From assembly GCA_026014615.1 (NCBI GenBank), contig JAOZHZ010000004.1, positions 124,001-188,000 on the forward strand: a stretch of DNA of 64,000 nt. The letters are read 5' to 3'. Both the position numbers and the translations under genes were made by a program. Under the pieces are notes generated by a model. That model was not told where the DNA came from. It saw only the letters and a list, made by a program, of their open reading frames with translations, and did not search any database. Shown in pieces: positions 50,252-58,699 of this stretch. The stretch is from Candidatus Bathyarchaeota archaeon. GTDB lineage: Archaea > Thermoproteota > Bathyarchaeia > Bathyarchaeales > Bathycorpusculaceae. Position 1 is the stretch's first letter. Each line of letters starts with the position of its first letter.

Positions 50252-51001
50252 TTGGACAAACCTATTCACCTTTGGCTTGACGAGTTAAGCACCCAAGAAG
50301 CCGCACAAGCCGCCGCAGACGGAACCGTAATCATCTTCCCAATCGGAAGCGTCGAAGAACACGGCGCGCACTTGCCACTCTGTACCGACAGCATCCTATC
50401 TGAATACATCGCTGTAGAGGTAGCGAAGAAAACGGGTTGTTTGCTTGTGCCCGCGTTTAGGCATGACATTTGCAACGCTGGATACAACTTTCCAGGAACC
50501 ATATCCATAGAGTTTGATACGCTTTACATGGTGGCACGGGATGTCATGTCAGAGTTGGTGCGCAACGGCTTCAACCGCATCATCGTACTTACGGGGCACG
50601 CGGGTTCGTCGCATATGACGGCGCTCAAGATTGCAGCACAAAAAATCATCCGCAAACAAGCAAACATCGAAGCCAAACGCAAAACCCGCATCATGGTCTT
50701 GTCGGACTACGACTTCGCGGATGAACTCAGCGAGCAACTAGAGTTTCCCAAGGGCGACGGGCACGCAGGAGCCATCGAAACCAGCCGCGTCATGGCAATC
50801 CGACCTGACCTAGTCAAAGGGAAAGGCAAAACATGTTATCCCAATTTTCCCCGTTTCGAAGTTGTCCCTGACCCCGAACGGTATTTCCCATGCGGCGTGA
50901 TGGGAGACCCCACAGCAGCTTCCGAGGATAAAGGCAAAAAAATGAACGCGTACATCATTGAGCAAGTTGCCAAGCTCGTGGAGGAACTAAAAAAAGACTA
51001 A
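50252..51001 (+). CDS. Creatininase-family amidohydrolase
   Basis: 249 aa from TTG 50252 with tgaggag 7 nt upstream and a TATA box (ttataaag, 50210-50217). Metal-binding motifs: PIGSVEEHGAHLPLCTD (Glu, His, Asp ligands at about 36-45), ICNAGYNFPGTISI, LTGHAGSSH and GDGHAGAIETS. The family includes creatininase, MftE and the archaeal ArfB formamide hydrolase of flavin/F420 synthesis, about the same length. Which reaction applies cannot be decided here; ArfB-like is plausible in an archaeon making F420. Confidence 0.85.
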   Translation: MDKPIHLWLDELSTQEAAQAAADGTVIIFPIGSVEEHGAHLPLCTDSILSEYIAVEVAKKTGCLLVPAFRHDICNAGYNFPGTISIEFDTLYMVARDVMSELVRNGFNRIIVLTGHAGSSHMTALKIAAQKIIRKQANIEAKRKTRIMVLSDYDFADELSEQLEFPKGDGHAGAIETSRVMAIRPDLVKGKGKTCYPNFPRFEVVPDPERYFPCGVMGDPTAASEDKGKKMNAYIIEQVAKLVEELKKD

Positions 51002-51014
51002 CGCCAAAGCGCAG

Positions 51015-51632
51015 TTACTCTTTTTCGCCCATTAAAACGCGGTAACCGCTCTCTATCGCCAACACCTGCACGTTCCCAAACGCCTCCGTGAAAGCGTCGG
51101 GAAGCGTTTTTTTGCCGATTTTACTTCGGACAACCATCTGCAACGAGCCACCGCTCTCAAGAACTGCGGGTGCCCCCGAGATTATGGCTTGGACAGTTTG
51201 CATGCCTGCACTCACAGGCGGGTTTGACAGCACCGTGTTGAAGCAGATGTCCTGCACGGGTGTGTAGAGGTTGCCTTGGCGGAAGTCCACGTTTCTTACG
51301 CGGTTTTTTTGGGCGTTTTGTCTTGCCAGCAGGACAGCACGGCGGTTTATATCAGTAAGAACAACTCGGAGGGCAGGGTTAAGTTTTGCTGCGGTTATGC
51401 CGACGGCGCCGTATCCACAACCAATGTCTAACACGCATCCCTCGGTTGGCAGGTTCATGTTTTCTATGAGGATGCGGGTGCCTGTGTCTATGCGTTTGGT
51501 GCTGAAAACGCTGCTTGCGGTGGTGAATTCAAAGTTTCTGCCGCGTAGATTGGCGTGGACTGTGCCGAATCGGGCGGCGCTTTGGGGTTTCTCGGAAAAG
51601 TAGTGGTCAGTTCTTTTTGGGTTGGCGGTCAT
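51015..51632 (-). CDS. RsmC-like class I methyltransferase
   Basis: About 205 aa from ATG 51632 (GTG 51644 is an alternative). N-terminal DHYFSEKPQSAARFG precedes motif I CVLDIGCGYGAVGITAA, VVLTDINRRAVLLARQNA and motif IV NTVLSNPPVSAG, an NPP(F/Y)-type element of N-methyltransferases. Such short archaeal proteins resemble RsmC and are thought to modify guanines in rRNA. It follows cbf5 with a short overlap, which supports an RNA target. Confidence 0.87.
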   Translation of the reverse strand: MTANPKRTDHYFSEKPQSAARFGTVHANLRGRNFEFTTASSVFSTKRIDTGTRILIENMNLPTEGCVLDIGCGYGAVGITAAKLNPALRVVLTDINRRAVLLARQNAQKNRVRNVDFRQGNLYTPVQDICFNTVLSNPPVSAGMQTVQAIISGAPAVLESGGSLQMVVRSKIGKKTLPDAFTEAFGNVQVLAIESGYRVLMGEKE

Positions 51633-52644
51633 GTTTGTTGGCACTGTCGGTTTTCCATGTTTTAGGATAAGTACCCCTGTCCATCAGGACACGCTCCAAC
51701 GTAGCCACGGTTCCGCGTTTAGCACTAAGAATTTCGAAGGTGTTCATGGCTGCCTTGGCAAGAGCAACTGCTTCACCTTTCAAGGTGAGAACTGCAACAA
51801 TTGAATCTTTGGCGACGCCGCTTTCCACCGACAAAACACCGGGCGCAGTTAGGTTTGCTCCGTGGCAAAGTGCATCAACGGCGGAGTCCCGCACGACGAT
51901 TTTTGGTATTAACTCCAGCGCGGTTTCCATGGGCTGAATAATCCTATGTAGCGCTTGGGGGTCTTTGTTTTCTTGCCATTCTCCAAACCAGTACGCCACG
52001 TCATGCAGTGTCACGAAGCCTTCGTTTTCTTCGCTGAACGGTCCAGAGCGACTTCGGCGGAGTTCTTGCATGTGACCGCCGACACCTAAGATTTCGCCGA
52101 TGTCGTAGCAGAGTTTGCGGATGTAGGTTCCGCCTTCACAGCCTACACGGAAAAGCACGTTCCTGCCTTCCATTTCAATGAACTCGTTGTAGTAGATGCG
52201 GCGGGTTCGGATTTGCCTCTTCACCGAAGACCTCAACGGTGGGCGCTGATAAATTTCATCCTCGAATTCGCTTAGCACTTTGCGGACTCGGCTTTCCTGT
52301 ACGTCGCCGTGGAGTTTCATGACGCAGATGTATTCTTTGCCGCTGTAGAGCAGTGCCTGCACGACTTTGGTGGCGTCTTCCAGCGTAATGGGCAGGACAC
52401 CTGTGACTTTGGGGTCGAGGGTTCCGCCGTGTCCGATGTTTTGGAGTTTGAGGATTTTTTTGGTCCATGCCGCAACTTCATGGCTGGTTGGTCCCGCTGT
52501 TTTGTCGAGGTTTATGACGCCGTAGCGGATGTACTGTTCGGGGGGTCGCTGTTGGGGGGTGCTACCGTATTTGGGGTCGGTTGTGTCCTCGTTTTTTACG
52601 TGTAGTTCGCGTTTGGTTTCCCATGGCGGGCGGGTTTTTGGCAT
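51607..52644 (-). CDS. cbf5: Cbf5/TruB-family pseudouridine synthase
   Basis: 345 aa. The TruB-type catalytic motif is NIGHGGTLDPKVTGVLPI, with Asp as the catalytic residue (about 77). Further landmarks are SGKEYICVMKLHG, RPPLRSSVKRQIRTR and GCEGGTYIRKLCYDIG. The C-terminal PUA domain (about 235-315) has RDSAVDALCHGANLTAPGV. It is the catalytic subunit of archaeal H/ACA guide ribonucleoproteins and can also act alone on tRNA position 55. Near the L14e gene, the usual archaeal neighbourhood. Confidence 0.95.
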   Translation of the reverse strand: MPKTRPPWETKRELHVKNEDTTDPKYGSTPQQRPPEQYIRYGVINLDKTAGPTSHEVAAWTKKILKLQNIGHGGTLDPKVTGVLPITLEDATKVVQALLYSGKEYICVMKLHGDVQESRVRKVLSEFEDEIYQRPPLRSSVKRQIRTRRIYYNEFIEMEGRNVLFRVGCEGGTYIRKLCYDIGEILGVGGHMQELRRSRSGPFSEENEGFVTLHDVAYWFGEWQENKDPQALHRIIQPMETALELIPKIVVRDSAVDALCHGANLTAPGVLSVESGVAKDSIVAVLTLKGEAVALAKAAMNTFEILSAKRGTVATLERVLMDRGTYPKTWKTDSANKHDRQPKKN

Positions 52645-52706
52645 AAGCTGGCTGTTTCTCCTATTGAACGTAGAAAAAGAATATCGGGGAAGTATAAGAG
52701 TTTACG

Positions 52707-52976
52707 TTACGCTGGTTGCTTCATCTCGTCGAGTTTGCCTGCTGCCTCTAAAGTCTGGGTGACTTCTTGGTCGGAGGCTCCCCGGTTAAGGTCCAGTTTA
52801 TCTTGAAGTACCATTATGTGGTTTATGTTGGCTCTTTTGCGTTTTACGCCTGTGATTGCTTTAGGTCCAGTGACAAGGACGAAGCTTTTGTCCATGACGT
52901 CTACGATGACGCATTTTTTGCCGTTTTCTCGTCCAGCCGTTTTCATGCATATTCTTCCGACTTCAACTGCGGGCAT
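52707..52976 (-). CDS. rpl14e: 50S ribosomal protein L14e
   Basis: 89 aa, normal length. AVEVGRICMKTAGRENGKKC is the KOW-type N-terminus, followed by VIVDVMDKSFVLVTGPKAIT, KRKRANINHIMVL. This archaeal/eukaryotic protein of the large subunit is classically next to cmk and cbf5; here cmk is absent and cbf5 follows after 62 bp. Confidence 0.94.
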   Translation of the reverse strand: MPAVEVGRICMKTAGRENGKKCVIVDVMDKSFVLVTGPKAITGVKRKRANINHIMVLQDKLDLNRGASDQEVTQTLEAAGKLDEMKQPA

Positions 52977-53060
52977 CCCGTTTCCAAACTCCTATGTAAA
53001 ATCTATAGATAGAAAATGTCCCAGCGGTATTTAAGCATACCACAAATCAGCTTCGAAGCG

Positions 53061-53408
53061 TCAGCAGGTTACGTGGATTATTGCAACTGCTGCACGTTTT
53101 TCAAGTTCAAATCTTTCTATAAGCTCAGGGGTCGGCAGTACAACCGTTTCAAATTTCGCCAATGCTTTTTGTGCCTTTTCAGTTATGGGTAACGCAGCAT
53201 CATAACCCGTTCCAACATACACCACTTCAGGTTTCTCGTCGCCAAGAAAATCCAACTCGTTCTCTGACAGGGGAGTGTGACCATAAATGAGCTTGAACTC
53301 TTTGGACTTCTTCTTTTTCCGCTTCGTCACACGCCCATCCACATGCACAACTATGTCCGTTTCATACTTCTCTCCAAAAACTTGGACTGAACCAAAAGAA
53401 GCCTGCAT
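53061..53408 (-). CDS. Mth938-like domain protein
   Basis: About 115 aa from ATG 53408 with gagggcg upstream. SFGSVQVFGEKYETDIVVH, PEVVYVGTGYDAALPITEKA, and VVLPTPELIERFE match the Mth938-like (DUF498-related) fold, a small Rossmann-like protein found in archaea, bacteria and eukaryotic assembly factors. Molecular activity is unknown. Single gene. Confidence 0.85.
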   Translation of the reverse strand: MQASFGSVQVFGEKYETDIVVHVDGRVTKRKKKKSKEFKLIYGHTPLSENELDFLGDEKPEVVYVGTGYDAALPITEKAQKALAKFETVVLPTPELIERFELEKRAAVAIIHVTC

Positions 53409-53654
53409 AAAACGCGCCCTCAATTAAATAATACTTGGATACGCTATTAAACCCTTCCAGACCATCTCCTCCGGCACACTAAGCCGTTTACAGCGGCAAA
53501 TCACGAACCTATTTGGCTTCTATTTGGTTGCTATTAGTAATTCTATGCAGAAACGATAGGGGGGTCTACCCTATTGGCGTTTTCAGCAGTCAAAAACATG
53601 TTGAAGTTGAAGCTCAACAATAGAAAAGAAAAAAGAAGAAAAGGGGTTTTGTGT

Positions 53655-56600
53655 TTAATCTTTCTTTTCGTAGAGTGTTTTAGACCTCTTGAAGATGGGC
53701 AGGGGGTTGTACCAGTTCCACCGTTTAAGCGCTGACATCACGGCGGGCACCAGATAGGTCCGCACTACCAACGCGTCGATGAGGATGGAGAACGCGAATG
53801 CAAAGCCCAACTCTTTGAGGAGCAAGTTGCTGGACAGCATCAGGGCGCCAAGCGAGCCCGCGAGGATTAAGGCTGCAGCGGTTATGATACCGCCCGTCTG
53901 TTGGATGGCGTGCACGATGGCGTCGTTTAGGTTTTGTCCTTTGGCGGATTCCTCTCGAATGCGTGTGAGGATGAATATGTTGTAGTCCATTCCTATGCCT
54001 AAGAGCAGCACCAGCAGAACCAGCGGCGTAATGAACAGCAGACCGTAGTTGAAGACTGATTGGAAGACCAGTTGCGTAACTGCCAAAGTCCACACGATGC
54101 TCATAAGAACCGACAACACCGCAAATATCGGCAAAACCAGAGAGCCCAGCACTACAAACAACACTATAGCAACGCCGACAGTGACAATGGGCAGTATGGC
54201 GTTGAATTGACCATCAAAGATGTTTTTCACATCCAACATACCACCTGTGGTTCCGCCCACATACAAGCCTGTTACGCCGTCTTTATCTTCAAAATCTGAA
54301 TGCAAGTCATCTCGAATGTCTTGTACTATCTGAATTGCTTGGGTAGAGTATGGGTCAATGTTGAACTTCAGCGAGACGAGGGCAGTTTTGTTGTCGGCGC
54401 CTATACTTTGCAGGACGACAGCGTAATCACTGGTTGAACTTTCTGTAACTGCGAGAGCTTGGTAGACTATGGGGGCACCGTAGGGCATCGTGGAGCTAAC
54501 CACTTCGCTAACATTATCATACTTTAATGCTTTCTCCGAAATCGCCTGCACCGTAGACAGTTCTGCCGTGTTCAAAACGCCGTTGGCGTCCACCAGAGGC
54601 TGCGAAAACGTTAGCACAATGTAGGTGGGGAACATGCTGCCGCCTCCAAAAGACGAAGTAAGTGTTTTGGAAGCGCTAATGGACTCCAAGTTATCTGAGG
54701 CACCTTCAAGGAAATTATACGACGGCGTGGCAGTTGCGTACATGTAAAACAGCGGCACTGTTACTAGAACAGCAACAAGAATCAACACTTTGGCATGCGT
54801 CACTGAAAAGGCACCACTGCGGGCGAAGTATCCTGTGTGTTTCTGGTTTTTTGTTTGTGGTTTCGAGGTTCGTTTTCGGGCTTTGCCCATAGATGGCCAG
54901 AACAGTTTTTCGCCCAGCACCGCAGCTAAGGAAGGCACCAGCGTCAACGAAATCAGTAACGCAACTATGACGCTTGCGCCGACTATGAGTCCTAGTGTTT
55001 GAAGAAGAACCATGGTTGTTGCTGCCAACCCCAAGAAAGATATGATGACGGTTGTGCCGCTGGTGGCTATGCTTTCGCCTGCCCAAGTTACCGAGCGTAC
55101 AATGGAGTCTTTGACGGATAAGCCGTTAATCATTTCTTCTCGGTGACGGGCGATGATGAAGATGCTGTAGTCGGTGCCTACACCTATCAGGACAGTTAAC
55201 AGAATAGTTGGAATCATGAAGTCAACTTGGTTAACGTATGTGCCTACCAGAACCACAAATATCTGTGAAATCCCCAACCCAACACCGATGGTTCCCAAAG
55301 TGACAAGGGGAGTAACGATGGATTTGAAGAATAAACCTGTGGCGATAAGAAGCAGAGCGATGGTTACTGGGAGGATCAGGTCGAAGTCTTGGGTTGCGGA
55401 GCCGCCGAAGTCGTAGTTGAGGGCACTGGTTCCTGTGACAAGTGCGGATTGGATGTTGCCGTTGTCGTTTGACATTTCGTTTTTGATTATTTCTCTGATG
55501 GCAAGGAGGTCTGCGTCGTTGGATTCACTCAAGCCTATAGAAATCAATGTTGCATCTTTTAATGGGGAAACCAGCGATTCCACAGCGGAAGTTAACTGGT
55601 CCCCGATGGCGTACTGAGCAGGGTTGCAGAGGATGTTGCCTGCTAAAGTCTGCAAAGCATTTATGCCGCAGTTTCTGCCCAGCGTGCTTGAAGCGTTGAT
55701 AAGCTCAGTGGAGAGCCCTGAGGAGTTGGAGACATAATCGACGGCGAAGCTGCATAGTTTCTGGTTGTTCTGCTCTGCCGAGTTAGATAGGAAATCCGTC
55801 AGCGTGAATGTGCTGGTGAGGGCGATTCCGAAGTCTTCGTTGCCCGTTAGGCAGGTTTCTATGTACTGCTCGTTTGCTTGTTCGCTGGTTGCCTTGGCGC
55901 GTTGCTGTGGGGTGTAGTTTAGGGTTTGTTGGTTTTCAAAGCTCTGTTCCCACGCGGCGTTGAATAGGTCAAGCAGGGGGGCAGTGTACTGGTCAAAGGA
56001 TGAGGGGTCAGCTTCGCTTAGGTAAATTGCGGTTTGGTTGTATGAAACTTCATTGAACGTTGCTATGAAGTCTTGTCCCATGTTATAGGTCTGCGGGTTC
56101 CAGATTACATCTTTAGATAATGTTTCTAAAGCGTTCAGGCTTGGTTTTTCTCCCATGTCGTAGGCTGCATTGACAAATTCAACGGATGCGTTGCCTGTGT
56201 TAGCTAGGAACTCGACAGAGAAGCCGTGCAGTTTAGCCGTGTTCTGTGCTTCGCTGTTTGTGAGGAAATCTTCAAACGTTAAAGTGTTTGTTAATGTGGA
56301 GGCAAACGCTTTTTCGGTTTCGTTGTTACCTAAAAAGTTGTTGATGTACTGTTGGTTTGCTTGGTCAGAGACTACTGCGGCACGTTGCATAGGCGTGTAC
56401 TGTTTTGATTCGGGGTTTTGGAAGCTCACAGACCACGTAGCGTCAAACAAGTCAAGCAAGTGAGATGTGTACTGGCTAAACGATGCTGGGTCTGCCTGAT
56501 TCAGAAAGGCTGCACTTTCGTCGTAGGCGACTTCGTTGAACATTGTTAGGAAGTCCTGTCCCATGTTGTAGTCTTCGGTGTTCCAGATGATGTCTTCAGA

Positions 56601-57869
56601 AAGCGCATCTATCGCGCTTAGGCTTGGGTTTCTGCCCATATCGTACGCGGCGTTAACAAATTCTTTTGACGAGTTTGCTGAGCTAGCGACGAACTCAACG
56701 GCGAAATCTTTCAGTTGAGCATTGTTTTGGGTTGGGGTGTTAGTTAAGAAGTCTTGAAGAGAAAACGTGTTTGTTAATGTTGTAGCGACGGCTTTTTCGC
56801 TGGCGTTGCTGCCCAAAAAGGCGTCAATATACTGCTGGTTAGTTTGAGCCGCTGCAACAGTGGCTCGTTCAATTGGCGTGTACTGCTGGGTTGCGGGGTC
56901 TTGGAAGCTTAATACCCAAGAGGCGTTAAAGGCGTTAAGCAGATGTGAAGTGTATTGGCTAAATGCTTCGGGGTCAGCTTGGGAAAGTATGGCAGAGCTT
57001 TGGGTATAGGCGATTTCGTTGGACATGGGTATATTTTGAGTTTGATTATACGTTTGTAACCAGACGTTAAGGTAGGTTGCTGGAACGCCGTAAAGGAGGT
57101 TGTAGGTCATGTTTGCGTTATCAAAGACTGTGTAGACGGCTTGGTTTGTCTGGGTAAGTCCCGAAATTAAGGATTCTTTGGTTTGGTTATATGCAGTGGA
57201 CCAAACGTTCACGTATAAAGCGGGGACTCCATAAAGCAAATTATACGTCATGTTGGCATTCTCAAAAACTTCGCGGACTCCTTGGTTAGTCTGATTAAGT
57301 CCCAGAACCAATGATCTCTGAGTTTGGTTGTATGCCTGTTCCCATATCGTCATGTAGGCGGTAGGTACCCCGTAAAGCAGATTGTAGGTTTGGTTTGCGT
57401 TATCTAAAACAGTGTATGTTGCCTCGTTAGTTTGGTTAAGCATGGGAATTAGAACAGAGTAAACGGATGTTACGTTTTTCACTCGCGACAGGTCTGGGCT
57501 GGACTCTATCTCTGCTGTGACTTGGTTTATGAAGTTCTGTGTCTCCAGCGAAGAAGCATCATTGCAGGAGACTACGACAATCAAAGTGTCGGTGGGTATT
57601 GTTGATGAAAATTGCGTGCTGATTAGGTTGCTTGCTTTTTGGGATTCCAAATTTTCGTCTGAGGCGCTATTCATTTGTAGAGAAATCACGTTGCTCAAAT
57701 CTAAAATGAATGGAACAACCAAAACCAGAAGCAATACCCAAACTAAGATTACGGATGTTTTTCGTTTCGTTACAAGGTTACCTATTTTTTTAAAGACGTT
57801 ACCTTTTCCTTTTGTGCCCAAGAAGACCCATCCTGAATTGTGGTTTATTTGAGTTTCAGCTTCAAGCAA
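53655..57869 (-). CDS. Giant MMPL/RND-family membrane protein with internal repeats
   Basis: 1404 aa from TTG 57869 (gaggg 8 nt upstream). Membrane segment 1 at about 38-60. A ~720-residue extracytoplasmic region with three ~47-aa repeats (each with TYNLLYGVP) and three ~155-aa repeats (each with QYTPxxRA, QANQQYI and DFLTN). Then five membrane segments with GTDYSIFIIARHREEMI, a second loop (about 1020-1230) and five more segments with GMDYNIFILTRIREESA. These are MMPL signatures; the proton-driven family exports lipids or drugs. The first loop is several times the usual size. Divergent from an HTH_10 regulator, which is the likely controller. Confidence 0.9.
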   Translation of the reverse strand: MLEAETQINHNSGWVFLGTKGKGNVFKKIGNLVTKRKTSVILVWVLLLVLVVPFILDLSNVISLQMNSASDENLESQKASNLISTQFSSTIPTDTLIVVVSCNDASSLETQNFINQVTAEIESSPDLSRVKNVTSVYSVLIPMLNQTNEATYTVLDNANQTYNLLYGVPTAYMTIWEQAYNQTQRSLVLGLNQTNQGVREVFENANMTYNLLYGVPALYVNVWSTAYNQTKESLISGLTQTNQAVYTVFDNANMTYNLLYGVPATYLNVWLQTYNQTQNIPMSNEIAYTQSSAILSQADPEAFSQYTSHLLNAFNASWVLSFQDPATQQYTPIERATVAAAQTNQQYIDAFLGSNASEKAVATTLTNTFSLQDFLTNTPTQNNAQLKDFAVEFVASSANSSKEFVNAAYDMGRNPSLSAIDALSEDIIWNTEDYNMGQDFLTMFNEVAYDESAAFLNQADPASFSQYTSHLLDLFDATWSVSFQNPESKQYTPMQRAAVVSDQANQQYINNFLGNNETEKAFASTLTNTLTFEDFLTNSEAQNTAKLHGFSVEFLANTGNASVEFVNAAYDMGEKPSLNALETLSKDVIWNPQTYNMGQDFIATFNEVSYNQTAIYLSEADPSSFDQYTAPLLDLFNAAWEQSFENQQTLNYTPQQRAKATSEQANEQYIETCLTGNEDFGIALTSTFTLTDFLSNSAEQNNQKLCSFAVDYVSNSSGLSTELINASSTLGRNCGINALQTLAGNILCNPAQYAIGDQLTSAVESLVSPLKDATLISIGLSESNDADLLAIREIIKNEMSNDNGNIQSALVTGTSALNYDFGGSATQDFDLILPVTIALLLIATGLFFKSIVTPLVTLGTIGVGLGISQIFVVLVGTYVNQVDFMIPTILLTVLIGVGTDYSIFIIARHREEMINGLSVKDSIVRSVTWAGESIATSGTTVIISFLGLAATTMVLLQTLGLIVGASVIVALLISLTLVPSLAAVLGEKLFWPSMGKARKRTSKPQTKNQKHTGYFARSGAFSVTHAKVLILVAVLVTVPLFYMYATATPSYNFLEGASDNLESISASKTLTSSFGGGSMFPTYIVLTFSQPLVDANGVLNTAELSTVQAISEKALKYDNVSEVVSSTMPYGAPIVYQALAVTESSTSDYAVVLQSIGADNKTALVSLKFNIDPYSTQAIQIVQDIRDDLHSDFEDKDGVTGLYVGGTTGGMLDVKNIFDGQFNAILPIVTVGVAIVLFVVLGSLVLPIFAVLSVLMSIVWTLAVTQLVFQSVFNYGLLFITPLVLLVLLLGIGMDYNIFILTRIREESAKGQNLNDAIVHAIQQTGGIITAAALILAGSLGALMLSSNLLLKELGFAFAFSILIDALVVRTYLVPAVMSALKRWNWYNPLPIFKRSKTLYEKKD
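55600..57030 (-). repeat. Three ~155-codon protein repeats within the MMPL gene
   Basis: Three tandem coding units, each with a QADPxSFxQYT start, a QYTPxxRA segment, a DFLTN-type segment and an AYDMGxxPS segment followed by WNxxxYNMGQDF. Divergence is high, so these are old protein-level duplications and not DNA-level copies. Confidence 0.7.
57030..57445 (-). repeat. Three ~47-codon protein repeats within the MMPL gene
   Basis: Three units sharing NxTYNLLYGVP followed by a Y-x(2)-W segment and YNQT. They lie immediately before the three longer repeats in the same extracytoplasmic loop. Confidence 0.7.
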
Positions 57870-57895
57870 CAGTTTTCCCTCGGATTAAGATTCTA

Positions 57896-57929
57896 CCGAG
57901 TATATTCGGGTCTCCATAACGCATATATC
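57896..57929 (+). promoter_or_regulatory. Divergent promoter of the HTH_10 gene with inverted repeat
   Basis: ccga-gtatat-tcgg (57896-57909) sits next to a TATA-like catatatcc (57922-57930). The TATA centre is about 27 bp before ATG 57953, so the regulator mRNA is probably leaderless. The repeat is shared by both divergent promoters. Confidence 0.45.
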
Positions 57930-57946
57930 CCTAAGAAAGAGGATAA

Positions 57947-58603
57947 ATGGACATGCGCAGGTTGATTCTGGAAGCATCCGAAAAAGAAATCGCCAAAATC
58001 GGAATAGAGCTATCCACAGTCCAACATATAAAATTCCTAGAACTGCAACACGTTCTCAGGCTAGACTCAACCGAGTTTGCAGCCATAGGGAAAATAGAAT
58101 TCAAGGATCCCGCCGCCAAAGTCGACTTGATGGCAAACGGGTTTTTGATGGAAGCGCAGGTGCTGGAACAGGAAAAAAACGGGGTCTACACGGTCTTCAT
58201 GCGGGGTGGACCAATTTTATCCAACGTTTTAAACTCTGTAGGCATTGTGGAAGGCTACTTGTTTCCGCCTTTGAACATCCAAGACGGCAAAATCCGAATA
58301 TCTTTCGTAGGCAACGAACGGCAGGTGGGACAGTTTCTGGAGAAATTAAACCAAAAAGGAATACGCTACAAAGTTGTCTTGCTGGCGGAAGCAGATTTTT
58401 CGCTCAACTCTCCACTTAATCAGTTGACGGAAAAACAGAGGAAAATTCTGATCGCAGCCTACAAACACGGATACTACGATGTTCCCAGAAAAATAAACTC
58501 TCAGCAGCTGGCTCAAAAACTCGGCGTAGTGGACTCGACGCTGGTGGAGCATCTGAGGAAGGCAGAACATCGTTTGCTCACTCACGTACTAAACGGCATC
58601 TGA
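57947..58603 (+). CDS. HTH_10 (bacterioopsin-activator type) transcriptional regulator
   Basis: 218 aa (ATG 57947 or 57953). The C-terminal HTH_10 domain (about 160-215) is LTEKQRKILIAAYKHGYYDV, PRKINSQQLAQKLGVVDSTL and VEHLRKAEHRLL, the hallmark of Bat-like archaeal regulators. The N-terminal part (about 20-155) is a sensor-like alpha/beta domain without recognisable cofactor motif. Divergent from the giant MMPL gene (77 bp), so it is the likely regulator of that exporter. Confidence 0.9.
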   Translation: MDMRRLILEASEKEIAKIGIELSTVQHIKFLELQHVLRLDSTEFAAIGKIEFKDPAAKVDLMANGFLMEAQVLEQEKNGVYTVFMRGGPILSNVLNSVGIVEGYLFPPLNIQDGKIRISFVGNERQVGQFLEKLNQKGIRYKVVLLAEADFSLNSPLNQLTEKQRKILIAAYKHGYYDVPRKINSQQLAQKLGVVDSTLVEHLRKAEHRLLTHVLNGI

Positions 58604-58699
58604 GTATCACAAGGGACAAGGTAATCTTACGTTGGTACTAACAATAACAGAGCAAAAAAGAAAAAAGGGAAACAGCCAACAAAGAACGCTTCAGAGCCG

